Shown: positions 36,801-48,500 of the stretch, in pieces
Layout: each line of letters starts with the position of its first letter
Position numbering within the stretch: position 1 is the stretch's first letter
From: Galerina marginata
Taxonomy: Eukaryota > Basidiomycota > Agaricomycetes > Agaricales > Galerinaceae
Reading direction: 5' to 3'
NCBI GenBank assembly: GCA_023014335.1
Contig: JAECYW010000023.1
Location: forward strand, 186,001-250,000
Length of the DNA: 64,000 bases
Notes under the pieces: model-generated
Told to the model about the DNA's origin: nothing
Databases searched by the model: none
Seen by the model: the letters and a program-made list of their open reading frames with translations, nothing else
Translations under genes and position numbers: made by a program

Positions 36801-39800
36801 CAAAGGCCATCGTAGAACTTGAGAAGCGTTAGTGCGCCTCCATTGAGCTGAGATCATGTCGTTTATCCTGCAAATCCTCCCCAGGTCCCAACAGTTCTTA
36901 TCTGAGCTACCGCCGCTCTCGCGCCAGCAGCCCATTGTCTGCAAATACCGACTCAAGAAACCCTTACAAGCATCATGCGACGATCATGACCTCGCCAGAT
37001 CCAAAGACGGCCTGTTGTGGTTTGGTTGTAAGAGCCCCAAGCCTTGATTAGATTAGATACAGTAGATCCCATCAGGGGCTGTGCACGGTTGTGTGCCATG
37101 GTTTCTGGACTCCATTCGCACCTTTGCTCATACTGCGTGGTTGCTCGACGCGCTATCCGAGCCTTGCCGATTAAAGGTGCGTCGGTCGCCTCACACTCGT
37201 CACGCTCGTCGTTCGTTGCTGGCGGACGGAAGCCATTCAGAATTATAGTCGCTACCTTCGACGCCAGCAGCAAGAAAAGATGTGTACGACCCCGGGCGGT
37301 CGTACAGTATCTTCGCGGGATAGGAGAAGTCGCGCTATCTCGGCGCATTAAGCGATACAATAATTGGGAAGGCTTGGCTTACCCACTTAAAAACGCTAAC
37401 GCTGACACGATCAATCGATCACAGGACGCTCTGATTCACGATCACTTATCGATCATAAAGTCGTGGCGTGCGTTCGAGAATCGCAAAGCCGTCGAAGTAC
37501 ACTTGTTAAGTATTAATGTTCCTGCAATACATTTGTAAAATTTCCGAAGTCTCAATTCCGTGCACCATTTGGAAGATTATTACTTCGCACTGTTCGCAGG
37601 GGTGTATCTGCCTCGAAATATAGATGTTGACGAATCTTAGCAAGGCTACAATCTCGTCACAAAAAACGCCGGTTATTATCAACAATTGATCAACCGCACA
37701 TGGCACGGAGGTATTCCTTCCAACCATTTCCTCCCCCTTTTTTTAACCTTGTCAAAGCATTGCAAATTGCGATGGAGAAATTCCCGGCTGCTGTCTCTAT
37801 CGTGGCTAAAATGCCGGGCCTACTACATACCCAACCCCACTCTGTGTGTATTGATAGAACGTCTTCCTTGTTGGTACTCAATGGAAGCATACTGAAGGTA
37901 CAAAAAATACTTAAGCCGATTAATGCCATGGAGGTGTGGTCGGGACTCGAGAGCTGCAAGTAAATAGCGATTACCAAGCAATTACTTTTAGATATGTGAA
38001 CATCATGGATTCCTCCCTTTTGGGTCATGTCAAGAGATGAAGTGGCGCATCAGAACGAAGTAAGCTGGTGTTGCAGAATGATCCCGAGACCGTTTTCCGG
38101 CACAACCCCCGAATCCCGCTGCCTCGAGCCTGACGCGGGCTTACGACGCCTTATGGCGAGGGCTGCCGGCGTATAAATTGCGCGTTATCACAAGTTATTG
38201 CCTCTTAACGACAATACGGCTCTTCCTACAATCGAAGGTTAAATCACGACATAACGACTCCAATTTAGTACAAAGAGCGGAATTCGCGGATTTCATTTGA
38301 AATAATAGACCAGCAGCACTCTCCTGTAGAAAGGTCTGAGTTTAAAGAAGAAAGGGTCCGAGATGTAACATGTAACTGTTAAGCGCCTCGTGTTGCATGT
38401 ATTTAGTCTCTGTCTTGTTGTCTACTTAAAGTGGGAATGCATTGAGGATTTGACCCAGCTTCGACCCTTTCATAAGTACACGGAACACTTTTTAAATTTC
38501 CTAATTTGTTCAGCCCAGGTTCCGGTGGCGTCCACAGCGTACAGACTTAGCAATATGGAAGGCGGTATGAGGAGGAATAAATAGAGCAGGAAATCTCCAT
38601 CTAGACTCTATGTAAGTATTCAGTTATTAGAGTTCAGTCAATCTAGGTACTTACGGGTCTTATGACCGTTCTGCAAATCCTGCCAGTTGCACGTCGGCGT
38701 CGACTGATCGGTGCTTTGATACAAACGAGGAAAGCGTTGTGAGCCTTTGGGATATTTTTCCTCTTTCTATCAGCCGATGCCTATAAAGACTGGCGTGCAG
38801 AGTGGAGAGGAAAATTAGCGCTTTGTTGTTACCAATATCCAACCACCATTTAGTCGCAGTAGCTACAACCTTTATCCTGGAACCTGGGTGGGGGGAATTC
38901 AATCAAAGTTTGGGCTAGTCCCATAAAGAGAGGATGCGGTGACGGGGTGTACGTCTCGTGCTGAAATTTCCTTTGGAGTCAAAAAGGAGAAGTTCTTACT
39001 GTGGTAAAGGAAGTCGCCAATCCTGGGGTCTGACCCGCGGTCATTTCGGCTTGCAGAATACTTTCAAGCACTGCCAGGTCATATCATATCTTACGGAGTA
39101 TTCTCCTTCCGTCTCCTGCTCGTCCTTGTAACGGCTGAAAAGATTATGCAGGTTTGACCGAGGTCTTCTATTGTGCAGTACTCGGCAGCATACACTCCTG
39201 CCTGCGGCACGATGAAAAAGATTCACCCGAGCGTCACCAGGTCGTCTGCTGAGTCGTCAAGTTGACCAGTGAGCTATAATTGTTTTCAAATTTCTCACTC
39301 CATAGGTATTCGGTCGCTGGTTCAATACTCTTGCCTTCGTATTAATTATCTAGATTCCTGGCCTGTCAGTTCATCTCTCCAAAATTTTACGGACAGTCCA
39401 TTCGCATATACTGGGACTGGGAATTATCATAAGAAGCTTACTCTACCGCCGTGCAAGTCGCCTGATCATCGTGTGACCAAACACAACTATAGATTTAGCG
39501 TTAGCTTGCTGAAATGTATTGGTTCATTCCATTTCTGAAACTGGGCCCTTGTACTACTACTAGAGTAGGGAGGACCAGGCAGGTGAGTTAGCATGCCGTC
39601 ATTTAGAACTGTTCAGTAATACTCCCCTCACTCACGTTTTGCAGAACGGTCAGGAGGTTTGTATTGTAAGTACGTACCCTGGCATTAACATTCGAATGCT
39701 CAGCCGTTACATAGCAGGAAATCGTGTCATGTTAGATCGCACCTGTGGCGGGGAAACTGATCCAGAGGTTATGCCGCTTTTCGGAGTCGCCAGATTGAGA

Positions 39801-40138
39801 GACAGTGGGTAAGATTTTTATTGTGATGATACGGCGCCTCCATGCCGAGGACCGCGCAAGTTACCTTGTGGATTAGTGGAATCGCATGTGAGCTCGATTT
39901 CAGATGCTTAAGAGGGCCGGTCAGGACTCCAGATTCGTAGATAGAATAGGCACGTAGCGTGTTAAGTCCTCTGAATGGTTATATCAGTTTTTCCCCAAGT
40001 CGGATGTGAAAGAACAAAATAGGTTTTAAACGACATTGAAGTGATGAAAGAGTCCCAAGATCCTGGTCGATCGGCGCTCATGAGCGGAGAGTACCTCCAT
40101 CGCATCTTGGTTGCAAGCTAGAAGTACAAAGAACTTAC
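33891..40138. other. 6-kb interval without a recognised gene
   Basis: No known family in any frame. Frames at 36856-37044 and 37044-37538 (+) and 36953-37360 (-) overlap one another and have no recognised motif. A repeat of 18-base period (gtgtaatagttttgtt) lies at 36218-36254. Short g-a-g-g-a-c-c-a repeats are near 34270-34310. Confidence 0.5.
36218..36254. repeat. 18-bp direct repeat, two units
   Basis: gtgtaatagttttgttgt occurs twice head to tail. Confidence 0.85.
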
Positions 40139-43100
40139 TTAAAATACTTCAACTACTCCCCTAGTAGCGGATATCACACCAGCGACCTTGCTCTCAAAGT
40201 CCAATATTCCTCCGCCGGAATACATCATCAAGTCAGGAGCGGAGAAGCTCGATGACTTCAAACCTAGCGCTTTGTGTAAGTTGGACGATGCCAATGCAAT
40301 GGCTTGGGCTCGGGACATAGTCCCATTTGATTCGAGGGCAGCCTGCTTTAGGATCAGCGAGGAATTAATTCCGAAACCAGTGTACGTACCCAAGCCACCT
40401 CGAATCGTGTGTTACGAGCGCTCGACTCGTCGACGACGCCAATGGCGACGTTCACGCCAGCGTTCAGCAACGCCATCACCGAACTCTGCTTCGAAAGTGG
40501 CGGGCCAGGAAGTCTGAGATGGGTCGACAATTATTAGCAACAGATGACCGTCGTTCAATTCCCCATAAACGACTTGTGGAAAGAGTAGAGAAACTCACAT
40601 CCTCCGCTGTTCCCATGTCCCAGGATAGGGTCTTGGAGACGTCAGTATAACACTGACACCAGCAGCAGCAATCTCCTTCGCAAGAAGATGGGCCTCAGAG
40701 CCACCAGAGAAGGTAAGTTGCAGTGTTTTTCCAGTGGCACTTTGATACTCTGATTTCAGTTCTAGAAGAGTTGCCATGATATCGGAGCTCTCAACCGATA
40801 CAACGAGCGGTATCTCTCCCTTTGATGCATTCAATTAGGAGAGGTATTCAGTAGGAAGAGTTTGAACACATACCTCTCGAACCTTCTCCCATGCGGTCTT
40901 GGTATCGACCACAACACCGCGCTCGGCACTACTCTCCTCTGCTCCAAACAACAAAGTTCGCAAGGCAGAAACCTGGGTGCTCACGCTGACCGGAAGCCCC
41001 AAGCTCAAAGATACATGCAATGCCGTTTCCTGCTGAACCACAGCGCCTTTCGCCAACGCATGGGGAGCGCCAACGCTGAATGCAGTCGAAATACCTTGCA
41101 AGAAGCCAGTTCCAGAAGGAGCCGTTATGGCTGTCGTTACACCAGACTTATAAGCTAACCTACAAAATAGACAATGAAAAACAAGTTTAAATGAGCATGT
41201 TCCGCTGGAAAAAATGAACTGACAAAGTATTTCTGCCTTCGAACAAAAGCCCATCGACAGCTCTTATGATGCCGCTCTTCCCAGCCAGGAGTGAAGGCAA
41301 ATCTCCATCGACAAGCGGATCGAGCACAGGCCCGTCATTCGTTGAATCCTCGAGGCGGATCTCGACAAGTCCAATAGGTGCTCCATATGTCGTCAGCCCG
41401 GGAGCGATTGATCCTCCTTTTAGGTCGATCACACCGTCTTCTTCCTGTAGGAGTTCGTTAGAAGAGATCGAGGTGGATACAATCTTTCCGTGTTCAATGA
41501 GGATGGACATCTGGTCGGACTCGGAATCAAACACTGTTTTGACTGTCCCATCCTCATCAAACTCCAGGAGACTCTTTACGTTCTTGACCCACAAACGTCC
41601 CTTTCTCTCCGACCCACGGAGAGGAGGCAGCCCTTCCCATTTTACTGCATCGTCTTTCTCCTTGTCCCAGTTCGGTACCTCTGGAAGGTCCTGGAATACC
41701 GGTGGCTTCACGAGAGGATCTGGGCTAATAAGCTGCGCGATGCCGTCGATATAGACCTGCTCGGGCGTGGCGCCGAGCGTCAATGGGTGAGAATCCCATA
41801 TGACGATGTCTGTTGGAAGACACCAAGATGGCTATTGGTCAGAATATTTTCGAGGCTGGTAAAATGACACTAAAGCGTACCCGCATCGTATCCTAATGTC
41901 CAAAATTAAATGTGAGTTAATGGTATTTCTTAATGATTGGCGGATATATACCAACCTTCAGCAATAGTCCCAACCCGATGACCGAGGCCAGCAGCCCTCG
42001 CTGGAACAGATGTCACAGAAGCGAGTGCCAGGGCAGGATGCAGCCCATAATAGTGTGCCTGCTGAGCCTCGAACATGAGATAGCGGCTGTTTAGCACTGG
42101 ATGATCTGACTATTCGATGACGTGGCAAGAATGTTAGTGTTGAGATAGTAGAGCTGAAGGAAGAATGTGGAGGACCTTCATGACCACGGGTATACCATGT
42201 TCTGCGAGCACGCGAGGCGCGAATTCAGATCCTCGGTAAGCTTCGCGTTTCTTCCTATGATAAATAAATGAGAGGAAGTTATTAAGGGCGTACCCAAGAA
42301 GGCGACGGAAATAAGTAAGCCCACCTGAAGTTACTGGCAAATAACGCGATTGACGGAGCACCTCCCTAAAGAGCGAGGGAATAGGATCGGTGTTCAATTC
42401 GTAAGAAAGAAGGCAGCAAACCCACCCAGGTCTTCTTAAGCAGGTCAGGGACGAGATAGGTCTCTCCAGCGTGGTGGAAAGACGCGACGGGGAAGTTGAA
42501 CTCGTTCGAGAGACGAACAATACCATCCAGATCGACTGCCTGCAGGGTTGGTATGTGGGCTACGGAAGCTACAAAATGCGAAGAATTCGACATACCTCAT
42601 AGCAGTGGATTGAGAGCTAATACGAATAAAGACAATTTCGCTGCCAATCAGAAATTTATTTATCAATACGATTAGAAGAAGGCAGACCTTGACACGTCCT
42701 CTCAGAACATCCACAAGCGACTCCCACTGCAGATTTTCCGGGAACTTTTCATCCTTTCCTTCTGCCACCAAGCCAGCCCAGTCGCCTGCGTCGACCATGG
42801 TGCAGAAGGCATCTTGGGCATCACGGATCTTGCGTGCTTCGTCGTATGCGTGGCGGAAATTCCACTGAGCGTCCATGCGCGTTTGGCCGTACCGTCTGTC
42901 TGGGTTTTCTCCTAGAAGGTTAAGGAATGAGATTGTGGGTTGGAGCAATTGATGAACTGGCTGGCATACCACAAGCGTGTCTGGAACGGAGTGCAGTAGG
43001 TTAGGTCAAGATTGAATTTTGAGAGATAGAAAACAAAAGATACATACTTCATATGTCGCCATCGAATATATTCGGTTCCGTTTGGCGAATGCGTCAGCGT

Positions 43101-43993
43101 TAAGGGTGGTTCAATGACTTTCGACGTAACAGAACGATCTTCTGTCGTGCGTAATTTAATAACAAAAGCCTGACCACCTGTAGCACGAAGTTGAGAAGAA
43201 ACTGTAGGGCCAAGTCGAGGAGCTACCTACCAATATTGTTAGCACTTCCAGGCAGAATTTGTGCTGTAGTAACGCCTCCTGCCACGACGAGCTTATAAGC
43301 GTCGTCATGAGTGTTGAGTCCGTCAATACTTCTGAGCCAAGGAAGAATGGGTGCTTTATGTGAGTTTCCATCCGAAGCTCCTACACAGGAAGATGATCAT
43401 TCGGCCGGCGACACGTTACAATGACGGCTGAACATACCGTTCAAATGGGGCGCACTGTTGACTCCAAGATGCGAGTGCAGGTCTACAAGCCCTGGAGTAA
43501 CCCACTTCCCACCTGCATCAACCACCTTCACCTCTTGCCCTCCATTATTCCTCTTTGTACGCTCTACCAGGTTCGGGGGTATGTAACCGACAGCAACGAT
43601 CACACCCCGGTCGAGGAGAACATCTCCATAGACCACCTCCGTCCCATTACGCGCTCCAGTCCAGATCTTCGCGTTTCTCAGCAGAGTTGAAGGAGTTCCT
43701 GGCACCCAGCGATCACTGCCACCTTTGACGCGTCCAGCGGTGCTAAATGAGGGTGGTGGCCCCGCTGGTGTGTGGATTTCGCGACATTTGGTGAGCAAGG
43801 ACACGCGGTGGGCTTGTATCTTCGGTTTCGAATGGAAAGAGGGCCAAGATACGCCGTGTGAGAACAGGTAGACGCTTTGCAAGACACAGGTGCAGAAAAT
43901 GAGACCCAGGAGTCGTCGCAGGGTTTTAGGCTTTCTGGTCAGTCCTGGTGGGTGATCCAGGGGCAAATTGTCGACTTTATAGAATTTGGGCAT
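40139..43993 (-). CDS. membrane-anchored amidohydrolase (CE9-like), complete copy
   Basis: The start at 43993 (MPKFYKVDNLPLDH) is the first ATG; the frame is open further up only through a TTG. A single hydrophobic segment (LLGLIFCTCVLQSVYLF, about residues 30-46) suggests a type II membrane anchor. Module 1 begins with LLRNAKIWTG, GVIVAVG and WVTPGLVDLHSHLGV, whose DLHSH supplies two metal-binding His of the amidohydrolase superfamily; FHHAGETYLVP and SDHPVLNSRY carry later His and the catalytic Asp. Module 2 (IAPGLTTYG onward) repeats the composite fold with the metal His missing. About ten short introns splice in frame and it ends ATRGVVEVF, roughly 900 residues. The family cleaves C-N bonds of, for example, N-acetyl sugars; the substrate here is unproven. 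It lies 350 bases downstream of a short MKQY gene on the same strand, as in the decayed copy at 16529. Confidence 0.88.
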
Positions 43994-44344
43994 CGTGGTT
44001 CGGTTCAAGATAGCTAGAGATAGCCGTTGTGGAATCGGAATGCGCCATATGAGACCTTATGATGGTCGTGGTTGATGACAATGCCTTAAAATACTTTCGG
44101 AGCACGACGGGCCGTCCTCCAAGGACCAAAATTTCATTATCCCTTTGCTTCGAACCACGACCACAACCGCAAAATTGTCCTCTGCCAGACGTTCTTTCTA
44201 GATTTATAAGGCACAAAAGTTGGAGAATGAACGCATATTTTCCATCGCTGTCTCTCACCGCTCAAACCGAGTGTAGACACACTCCCCCAGATGACCATAG
44301 ACGTCGTTTGCAGAACCGATACTAAACTAAAGCAACAACTGATT
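43994..44344 (-). other. interval between short MKQY gene and amidohydrolase
   Basis: Reverse complement of this stretch aligns with 16330-16528 (for example attccacaacggctatctct and tcttgaaccgaaccacgatg), so it is the common ancestor of both blocks without the 14760-16340 insertion. It probably carries the amidohydrolase promoter. Confidence 0.6.
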
Positions 44345-45085
44345 TTAAGCCGCTGAAGGGAAAAAGTATCTCACAGCCCCAATGATGCTTGCCTGCCTCC
44401 ATCTTTTGAGGAACTTCCCCGCGCGCCACTTGGACTTTGCTCTTTCGGTGGCCTTACCGTCCTCCTTGAGGGTTTTTACTCCTTCTTCAGAATCTGTTTC
44501 TCTCGCCGCGGACATCTCCTGCTCCTCGTTCTTCCCGTCTCCTGCCTGCAAGTCCTCCTCGTCCTCCGATTCCAATTCGCTCATCTCGAGTGTCTGCATG
44601 GCATGGGCAAATGCTTCAGCTTTTTCCCGTTCTGCGTACTTGAAGACAGTCAACCTAACGGCTATTGGTTTGGTGGGCGTAACGCCGAGCGAAGCCACTT
44701 CGATAGTGCTCTCTTCTTTCTTTCTACACATCATTGACACAAGGCCGCCAATATACTGGCCATTGATATGGGTCTTGAATGAGTTTGGGGAGTCCCTAAC
44801 GACTTTAATGACGACGTTTCTATCGCCAACTTTTACGACACCCAACCTCACAGCCATGCTCACTTGTCTTGGCAGAAGATCGATTTGGATATTGTCCGGC
44901 GCCAACGATTGACCTGGATTCAAAGTCACCATGTGCGCGAAGTTGCCGAAATAGAGGGCCGTTCTGATTTCACGGCATTTTCTATATGCTGAGGCGGAGA
45001 AGGTGAAGATAAAGCTCTGGCCCTCAGATATAGGAAGTCCGGTTTCAAATCCTTCGGACACAACGTCGAAAATATATTGTTTCAT
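44345..45085 (-). CDS. MKQY-family protein, short form (copy 2)
   Basis: Single exon, 246 residues, starting MKQYIFDVVSEGFETGLP. N-module: ISEGQSFIFTFSASAYRKC, REIRTALYFGNFAHMVTL, RNVVIKVVRDSPNSFKTHING, LTVFKYAEREKAEAFAHAM. Then an acidic stretch (ELESEDEEDLQAGDG), Lys-rich helix, and a basic tail with Trp and hydrophobics (KFLKRWRQASIIGAVRYFF) that could be a membrane-binding amphipathic helix. It is the partner of 13825-14526 in the inverted block, with a longer tail. No C-terminal helical module. Function unknown. Confidence 0.78.
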   Translation of the reverse strand: MKQYIFDVVSEGFETGLPISEGQSFIFTFSASAYRKCREIRTALYFGNFAHMVTLNPGQSLAPDNIQIDLLPRQVSMAVRLGVVKVGDRNVVIKVVRDSPNSFKTHINGQYIGGLVSMMCRKKEESTIEVASLGVTPTKPIAVRLTVFKYAEREKAEAFAHAMQTLEMSELESEDEEDLQAGDGKNEEQEMSAARETDSEEGVKTLKEDGKATERAKSKWRAGKFLKRWRQASIIGAVRYFFPSAA

Positions 45086-45602
45086 GACCCTCGACGTTTT
45101 CTTACTGGATGGATGTTCGTTTCATTGTGAGTCTAACATTGTCTAGGAACTACTTCGTAAACTTACAAGGACCTCTGAACTTTTAAGGCTTATGGACGGT
45201 AACACTGGGCTGTGGGCTGTGGTCGAAGGAAGAAAGAATGCCGCCACCGAAGCTGGTCATATTTACAGGCCCATCGATACTAAACAAGGAGGAGGCTCCT
45301 CGCTACTGATCTAGTTCCGATATAACTGTCCAAGACCGCGCTATTTAAACTCTGCGGGTCGATAGAAGAATCTTCCAAAATTCCCAGAGAGGAGAGGCAG
45401 GCTCCGCAGCATGGTCAAGGTGCTGGCCTCATGTTAATCGTTCAAGAAGGCATTTCACAACATCATCGCGCATTCTGATCAAGGTAAGGTAACTAATCTC
45501 GCTCTCTACGTGTCCAATTTGATTCCAGCCACCTGTTACGTTCGAGTCCTATATTATACGCCATCGAAGAAACACTCGACTTCGCGCAGCCCATGCCCGC
45601 TT

Positions 45603-46640
45603 TTACCTACGCAAAGCATTGAGGCCATCCTCCAGCACGGCGATTATCTCGCCATGCTTCTCCCGAACCTTCAAAAAATTGGCATCCGATACCCGCTCCA
45701 GGATCACTTTTGGCCACACCACGCCATGCGAATACACGTGTTCGAAATAAGAGTACGTGCTGGATGCAGCGTTGTTGCCGCGCACCACATTGATCCATTC
45801 GTTCATCAATGCATCGTGCCTTTGCTGCACTTCCGCCTGCCCGCCAGCGCCGAGGACGTGGTGTACCGCCCTTGGCCATGCCATAGTGGAGGAAAGCCTT
45901 ATTATATCGGCGTCTGGCGGTAAGACGCTCGGTCCTGAAGGTAGGTGCGCGGTGTTGGCTCCATCGCCGCCAAGGTGCGCCTCGCCTGCTCCATTTACCG
46001 CTGTCGACAAGGTTTCAGGATCGGTTGTAACCATTTCCATGTCCTCCATTGATAGCGCGTCTACCCATTCGTCCTCATTGCTCCTTTCCGGATTTCTCAT
46101 CGCTGTCGCAAACCTCTCCATTCTCTCGCGTTCGGTGTACTGGAACACACTGAGGTGAGCAGCAAGCTCATCCTTCGTCTCGATAACGACCCCAGCAGCT
46201 TCAACCCAACCGATGTCATTGTTCGCCAGCGAAACTGAAGCCGAGGTAATGGTGCGCTCGTCGTTGACGTAAGTAATGAAGCTATTCGGGGCGGTTTTAT
46301 CGATTCTGATCACGATATTCCTGTCGTCCCGCCCAAAGTACTGATTGGTCACGGTTGTATGACGCCATGTTGAAGTGCGTAGGAACTTGGTCCCAGTTCT
46401 GTCTTTGTAAACATATGGGTATTGGATATGGTCGCAGCTCTGCGTATCTTGGATGTTCTGGGCTGGCAATATTGTCGCGCAGTAGATGAAACTGTCTTTG
46501 TAATAGAGATTTATTCCAATCTTCTGGGCGCTCCTGTATTCCGAGGTGGAAAAGCTAAAGACAAAGCTGTGACCATCGGATATTGGGAGGATGGTCTCGA
46601 CATTGCCATTGCTGATGATATCAAATTTGTACTGCTTCAT
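45603..46640 (-). CDS. MKQY-family protein, long form (copy 1)
   Basis: Single exon, 345 residues, start MKQYKFDIISNGNVETILP. N-module (1-180): SDGHSFVFSFSTSEYRSA, KIGINLYYKD, RNIVIRIDKTAPNSFITYVND, LSVFQYTERERMERFATAM. The linker (about 180-235) is acidic and poorly conserved. C-module (about 240-345): PPDADIIKLSSTMAWPRAVH, HVLGA, QQRHDALMNEWINVVRGNNA, YSHGVVWPKVILE, EIIAVLEDGLNALRR. The C-module is mostly helical and invariant in AWP and SHGVVWPK. No leader or membrane helix. It lies 500 bases upstream of the short form on the same strand. No family recognised. Confidence 0.82.
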   Translation of the reverse strand: MKQYKFDIISNGNVETILPISDGHSFVFSFSTSEYRSAQKIGINLYYKDSFIYCATILPAQNIQDTQSCDHIQYPYVYKDRTGTKFLRTSTWRHTTVTNQYFGRDDRNIVIRIDKTAPNSFITYVNDERTITSASVSLANNDIGWVEAAGVVIETKDELAAHLSVFQYTERERMERFATAMRNPERSNEDEWVDALSMEDMEMVTTDPETLSTAVNGAGEAHLGGDGANTAHLPSGPSVLPPDADIIRLSSTMAWPRAVHHVLGAGGQAEVQQRHDALMNEWINVVRGNNAASSTYSYFEHVYSHGVVWPKVILERVSDANFLKVREKHGEIIAVLEDGLNALRR

Positions 46641-47220
46641 TTTCGTGAGGATTTTGAAAGTAGGCTAGAAGACTGGAGTTATCGTTATATATCGTAGACT
46701 CAGTGATTTTTCGGCGCAGATTTATCATACCTAAACTTTGAGGATTAAATTGTGAGTGAAAGGAGGAGAGGAGAGAGGTAGAATGACATCAGCGTCCCCA
46801 GTGTCGACGTCATCTGATTTGGATCACTATATCTGGATCACAACCTATCTGGATTACCAACCAGAAACGGGCGCCTTTTCTTCAAGTACTTCTGATTAAC
46901 TCGCAATGAGTACATAGAAGTTTAGCCATGAGATTGATGATGGAAGTCAATCTTGTATTTATTATCAACAGTTAAGTTGTAAAAGCTCCTAAGGCACCGT
47001 CTTATAAGGCCAGGCGATGGAGAAGGATCTGTTCGCCGGAATACTAATAAGACCAGCACCGCGCGGGGAGCTACATCCAATGTGCAAGGTAAAGTTTCAC
47101 ATCGTCTAACGCTTGAGCCCGTACTTAATAACGTCTTCGTTCAAAAAATTTCTACCTTTTTCGTCAAAAACACCAGGTTCAATTTTCTATTCCATTCGGC
47201 TTACATTAAGGTCGGAATCT

Positions 47221-48267
47221 TTACGCTCGGAGAGCATTGAGTCCATCCTCTAGCAGGGAGATTATCTCGGTATGCCTCGCCTTTATCCTCCAAAGGTTTT
47301 CCTCCGTCGTGAACTCCAAGATCACCTTCGGCCACACCACGCCATGCGAATATAAGAATTCAAAATAGGAAGCATAAGCACTGGATGAAGAAGCGTTACT
47401 GCCACGCACCACCGCAATCCATACGTTCATCAAAGTACTGTGTCTTTCTTGTATTTCTGCTTGGAGAGCAGATCCAAGGACGTGTTTCACTGCTTTTGGC
47501 CATGCCATAGTGGACGAGAGTTTCATTAAGTCGACATCAGGTGGTAAGAGGCTCGGCGTTGAAGATGGAGTGGCGCCGTTGACTTCGTCGTCCCTTAGAT
47601 CCGTTTCGTGCCTCTCGGGCACTGCGTCTACGGCCGTGATTGCGGGTTCAAGATCAGCTGTAGCTATAATCTCTTCGAAGTTGTCCAGCGCCTGCACCAA
47701 TTCATTCTCCCTGTTTGTCTCTGGATTTCGCATCACAGTCGCAAACGCTTCCGACTTTTCGGCATCGGTGTATTTGAAAACAGTCAAGGTAGCGGCAAGG
47801 GCATCCTTTGTATCAACGGATACCCCAGCTGCATCGACCCTGCCCATATTTTTGTTGGTCAGCGTGATCGAAGCTGCGGTAACGAGGAGCTCGTCGTTGA
47901 CATAGGTTTGGAAGCTGTTGGGGAAGGTCTTATCCACTCTGATGATTATGTTCTCGTCGTCTTGCCCAAAATGTGGCTTGTTTCTGCCAGAGTTTAGTGC
48001 TAGCCACTGCCTGTGATTATTCCCGTAACTGTCCCCGTAAAGAGAACAGTATTTGACTGTGTCACGAATGTGTGCATTCGTAAAGTCTCCCGGCCTGATC
48101 GTGAGTCCATACGTGCAGTCGTCTTTGTAGTAGAGGCTTATCACGATCTCCTGGGCCTTCCTGTACTCCGAAGTGGAGAAAATGAATATAAAGCTATGAC
48201 CATCGACGATTGGGAGGGTTGTCTCGACTCTGCTATTGCGGACAATATCGAATTTGAAATGCTTCAT
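47221..48267 (-). CDS. MKQY-family protein, long form (copy 2)
   Basis: Single exon, 348 residues, start MKHFKFDIVRNSRVETTLP. It has the same N-module (VDGHSFIFIFSTSEYRKA, NIIIRVDKTFPNSFQTYVND, LTVFKYTDAEKSEAFATVM) and C-module (PPDVDLMKLSSTMAWPKAVK, HVLGSALQAEIQERHSTLM, VVRGSNASSSSAY, YSHGVVWPKVILE, LEDGLNALRA). The linker differs strongly from copy 1 (EEIIATADLEPAITAV). Head-to-tail neighbour of copy 1 with 580 bases between. Its upstream region holds the tandem GATA sites and the GCGCC box at 48465-48497. Confidence 0.82.
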   Translation of the reverse strand: MKHFKFDIVRNSRVETTLPIVDGHSFIFIFSTSEYRKAQEIVISLYYKDDCTYGLTIRPGDFTNAHIRDTVKYCSLYGDSYGNNHRQWLALNSGRNKPHFGQDDENIIIRVDKTFPNSFQTYVNDELLVTAASITLTNKNMGRVDAAGVSVDTKDALAATLTVFKYTDAEKSEAFATVMRNPETNRENELVQALDNFEEIIATADLEPAITAVDAVPERHETDLRDDEVNGATPSSTPSLLPPDVDLMKLSSTMAWPKAVKHVLGSALQAEIQERHSTLMNVWIAVVRGSNASSSSAYASYFEFLYSHGVVWPKVILEFTTEENLWRIKARHTEIISLLEDGLNALRA

Positions 48268-48454
48268 TTTCGTAGCAGTGGTTCTGGAAATGGAGTGTGG
48301 TCGGCATCAGTGACTTCAATGATTTCGGTGGGCAAAATCGATACATATAAATTCTTACTTTCAGGATTGCACAACGCGTGAACAGATGGGAAGAGAGGGA
48401 GAGAATTCGGCATCAGGGTGTCATCGTTATCTAGACAGATCTATTGAATCTATT

Positions 48455-48500
48455 TTTGGTCGGAGAATGAGGGCGCTTGTTGAAAGATAAGATAAGATCG
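48455..48500 (-). promoter_or_regulatory. shared promoter module of a long MKQY gene
   Basis: Read on the minus strand: gatcttatcttatctt, then aagcgccctcattct. The order and spacing resemble 12365-12415. It lies about 200 bases upstream of the ATG at 48267. Confidence 0.5.

Noticed and set aside
36953..37538. A 164-codon frame (+) and a 135-codon frame (-)
   Set aside because: Overlap antisense, no recognised motif, no signal or splice support.
41266..41754. A 162-codon plus-strand frame
   Set aside because: Shadow of the amidohydrolase exon on the other strand.
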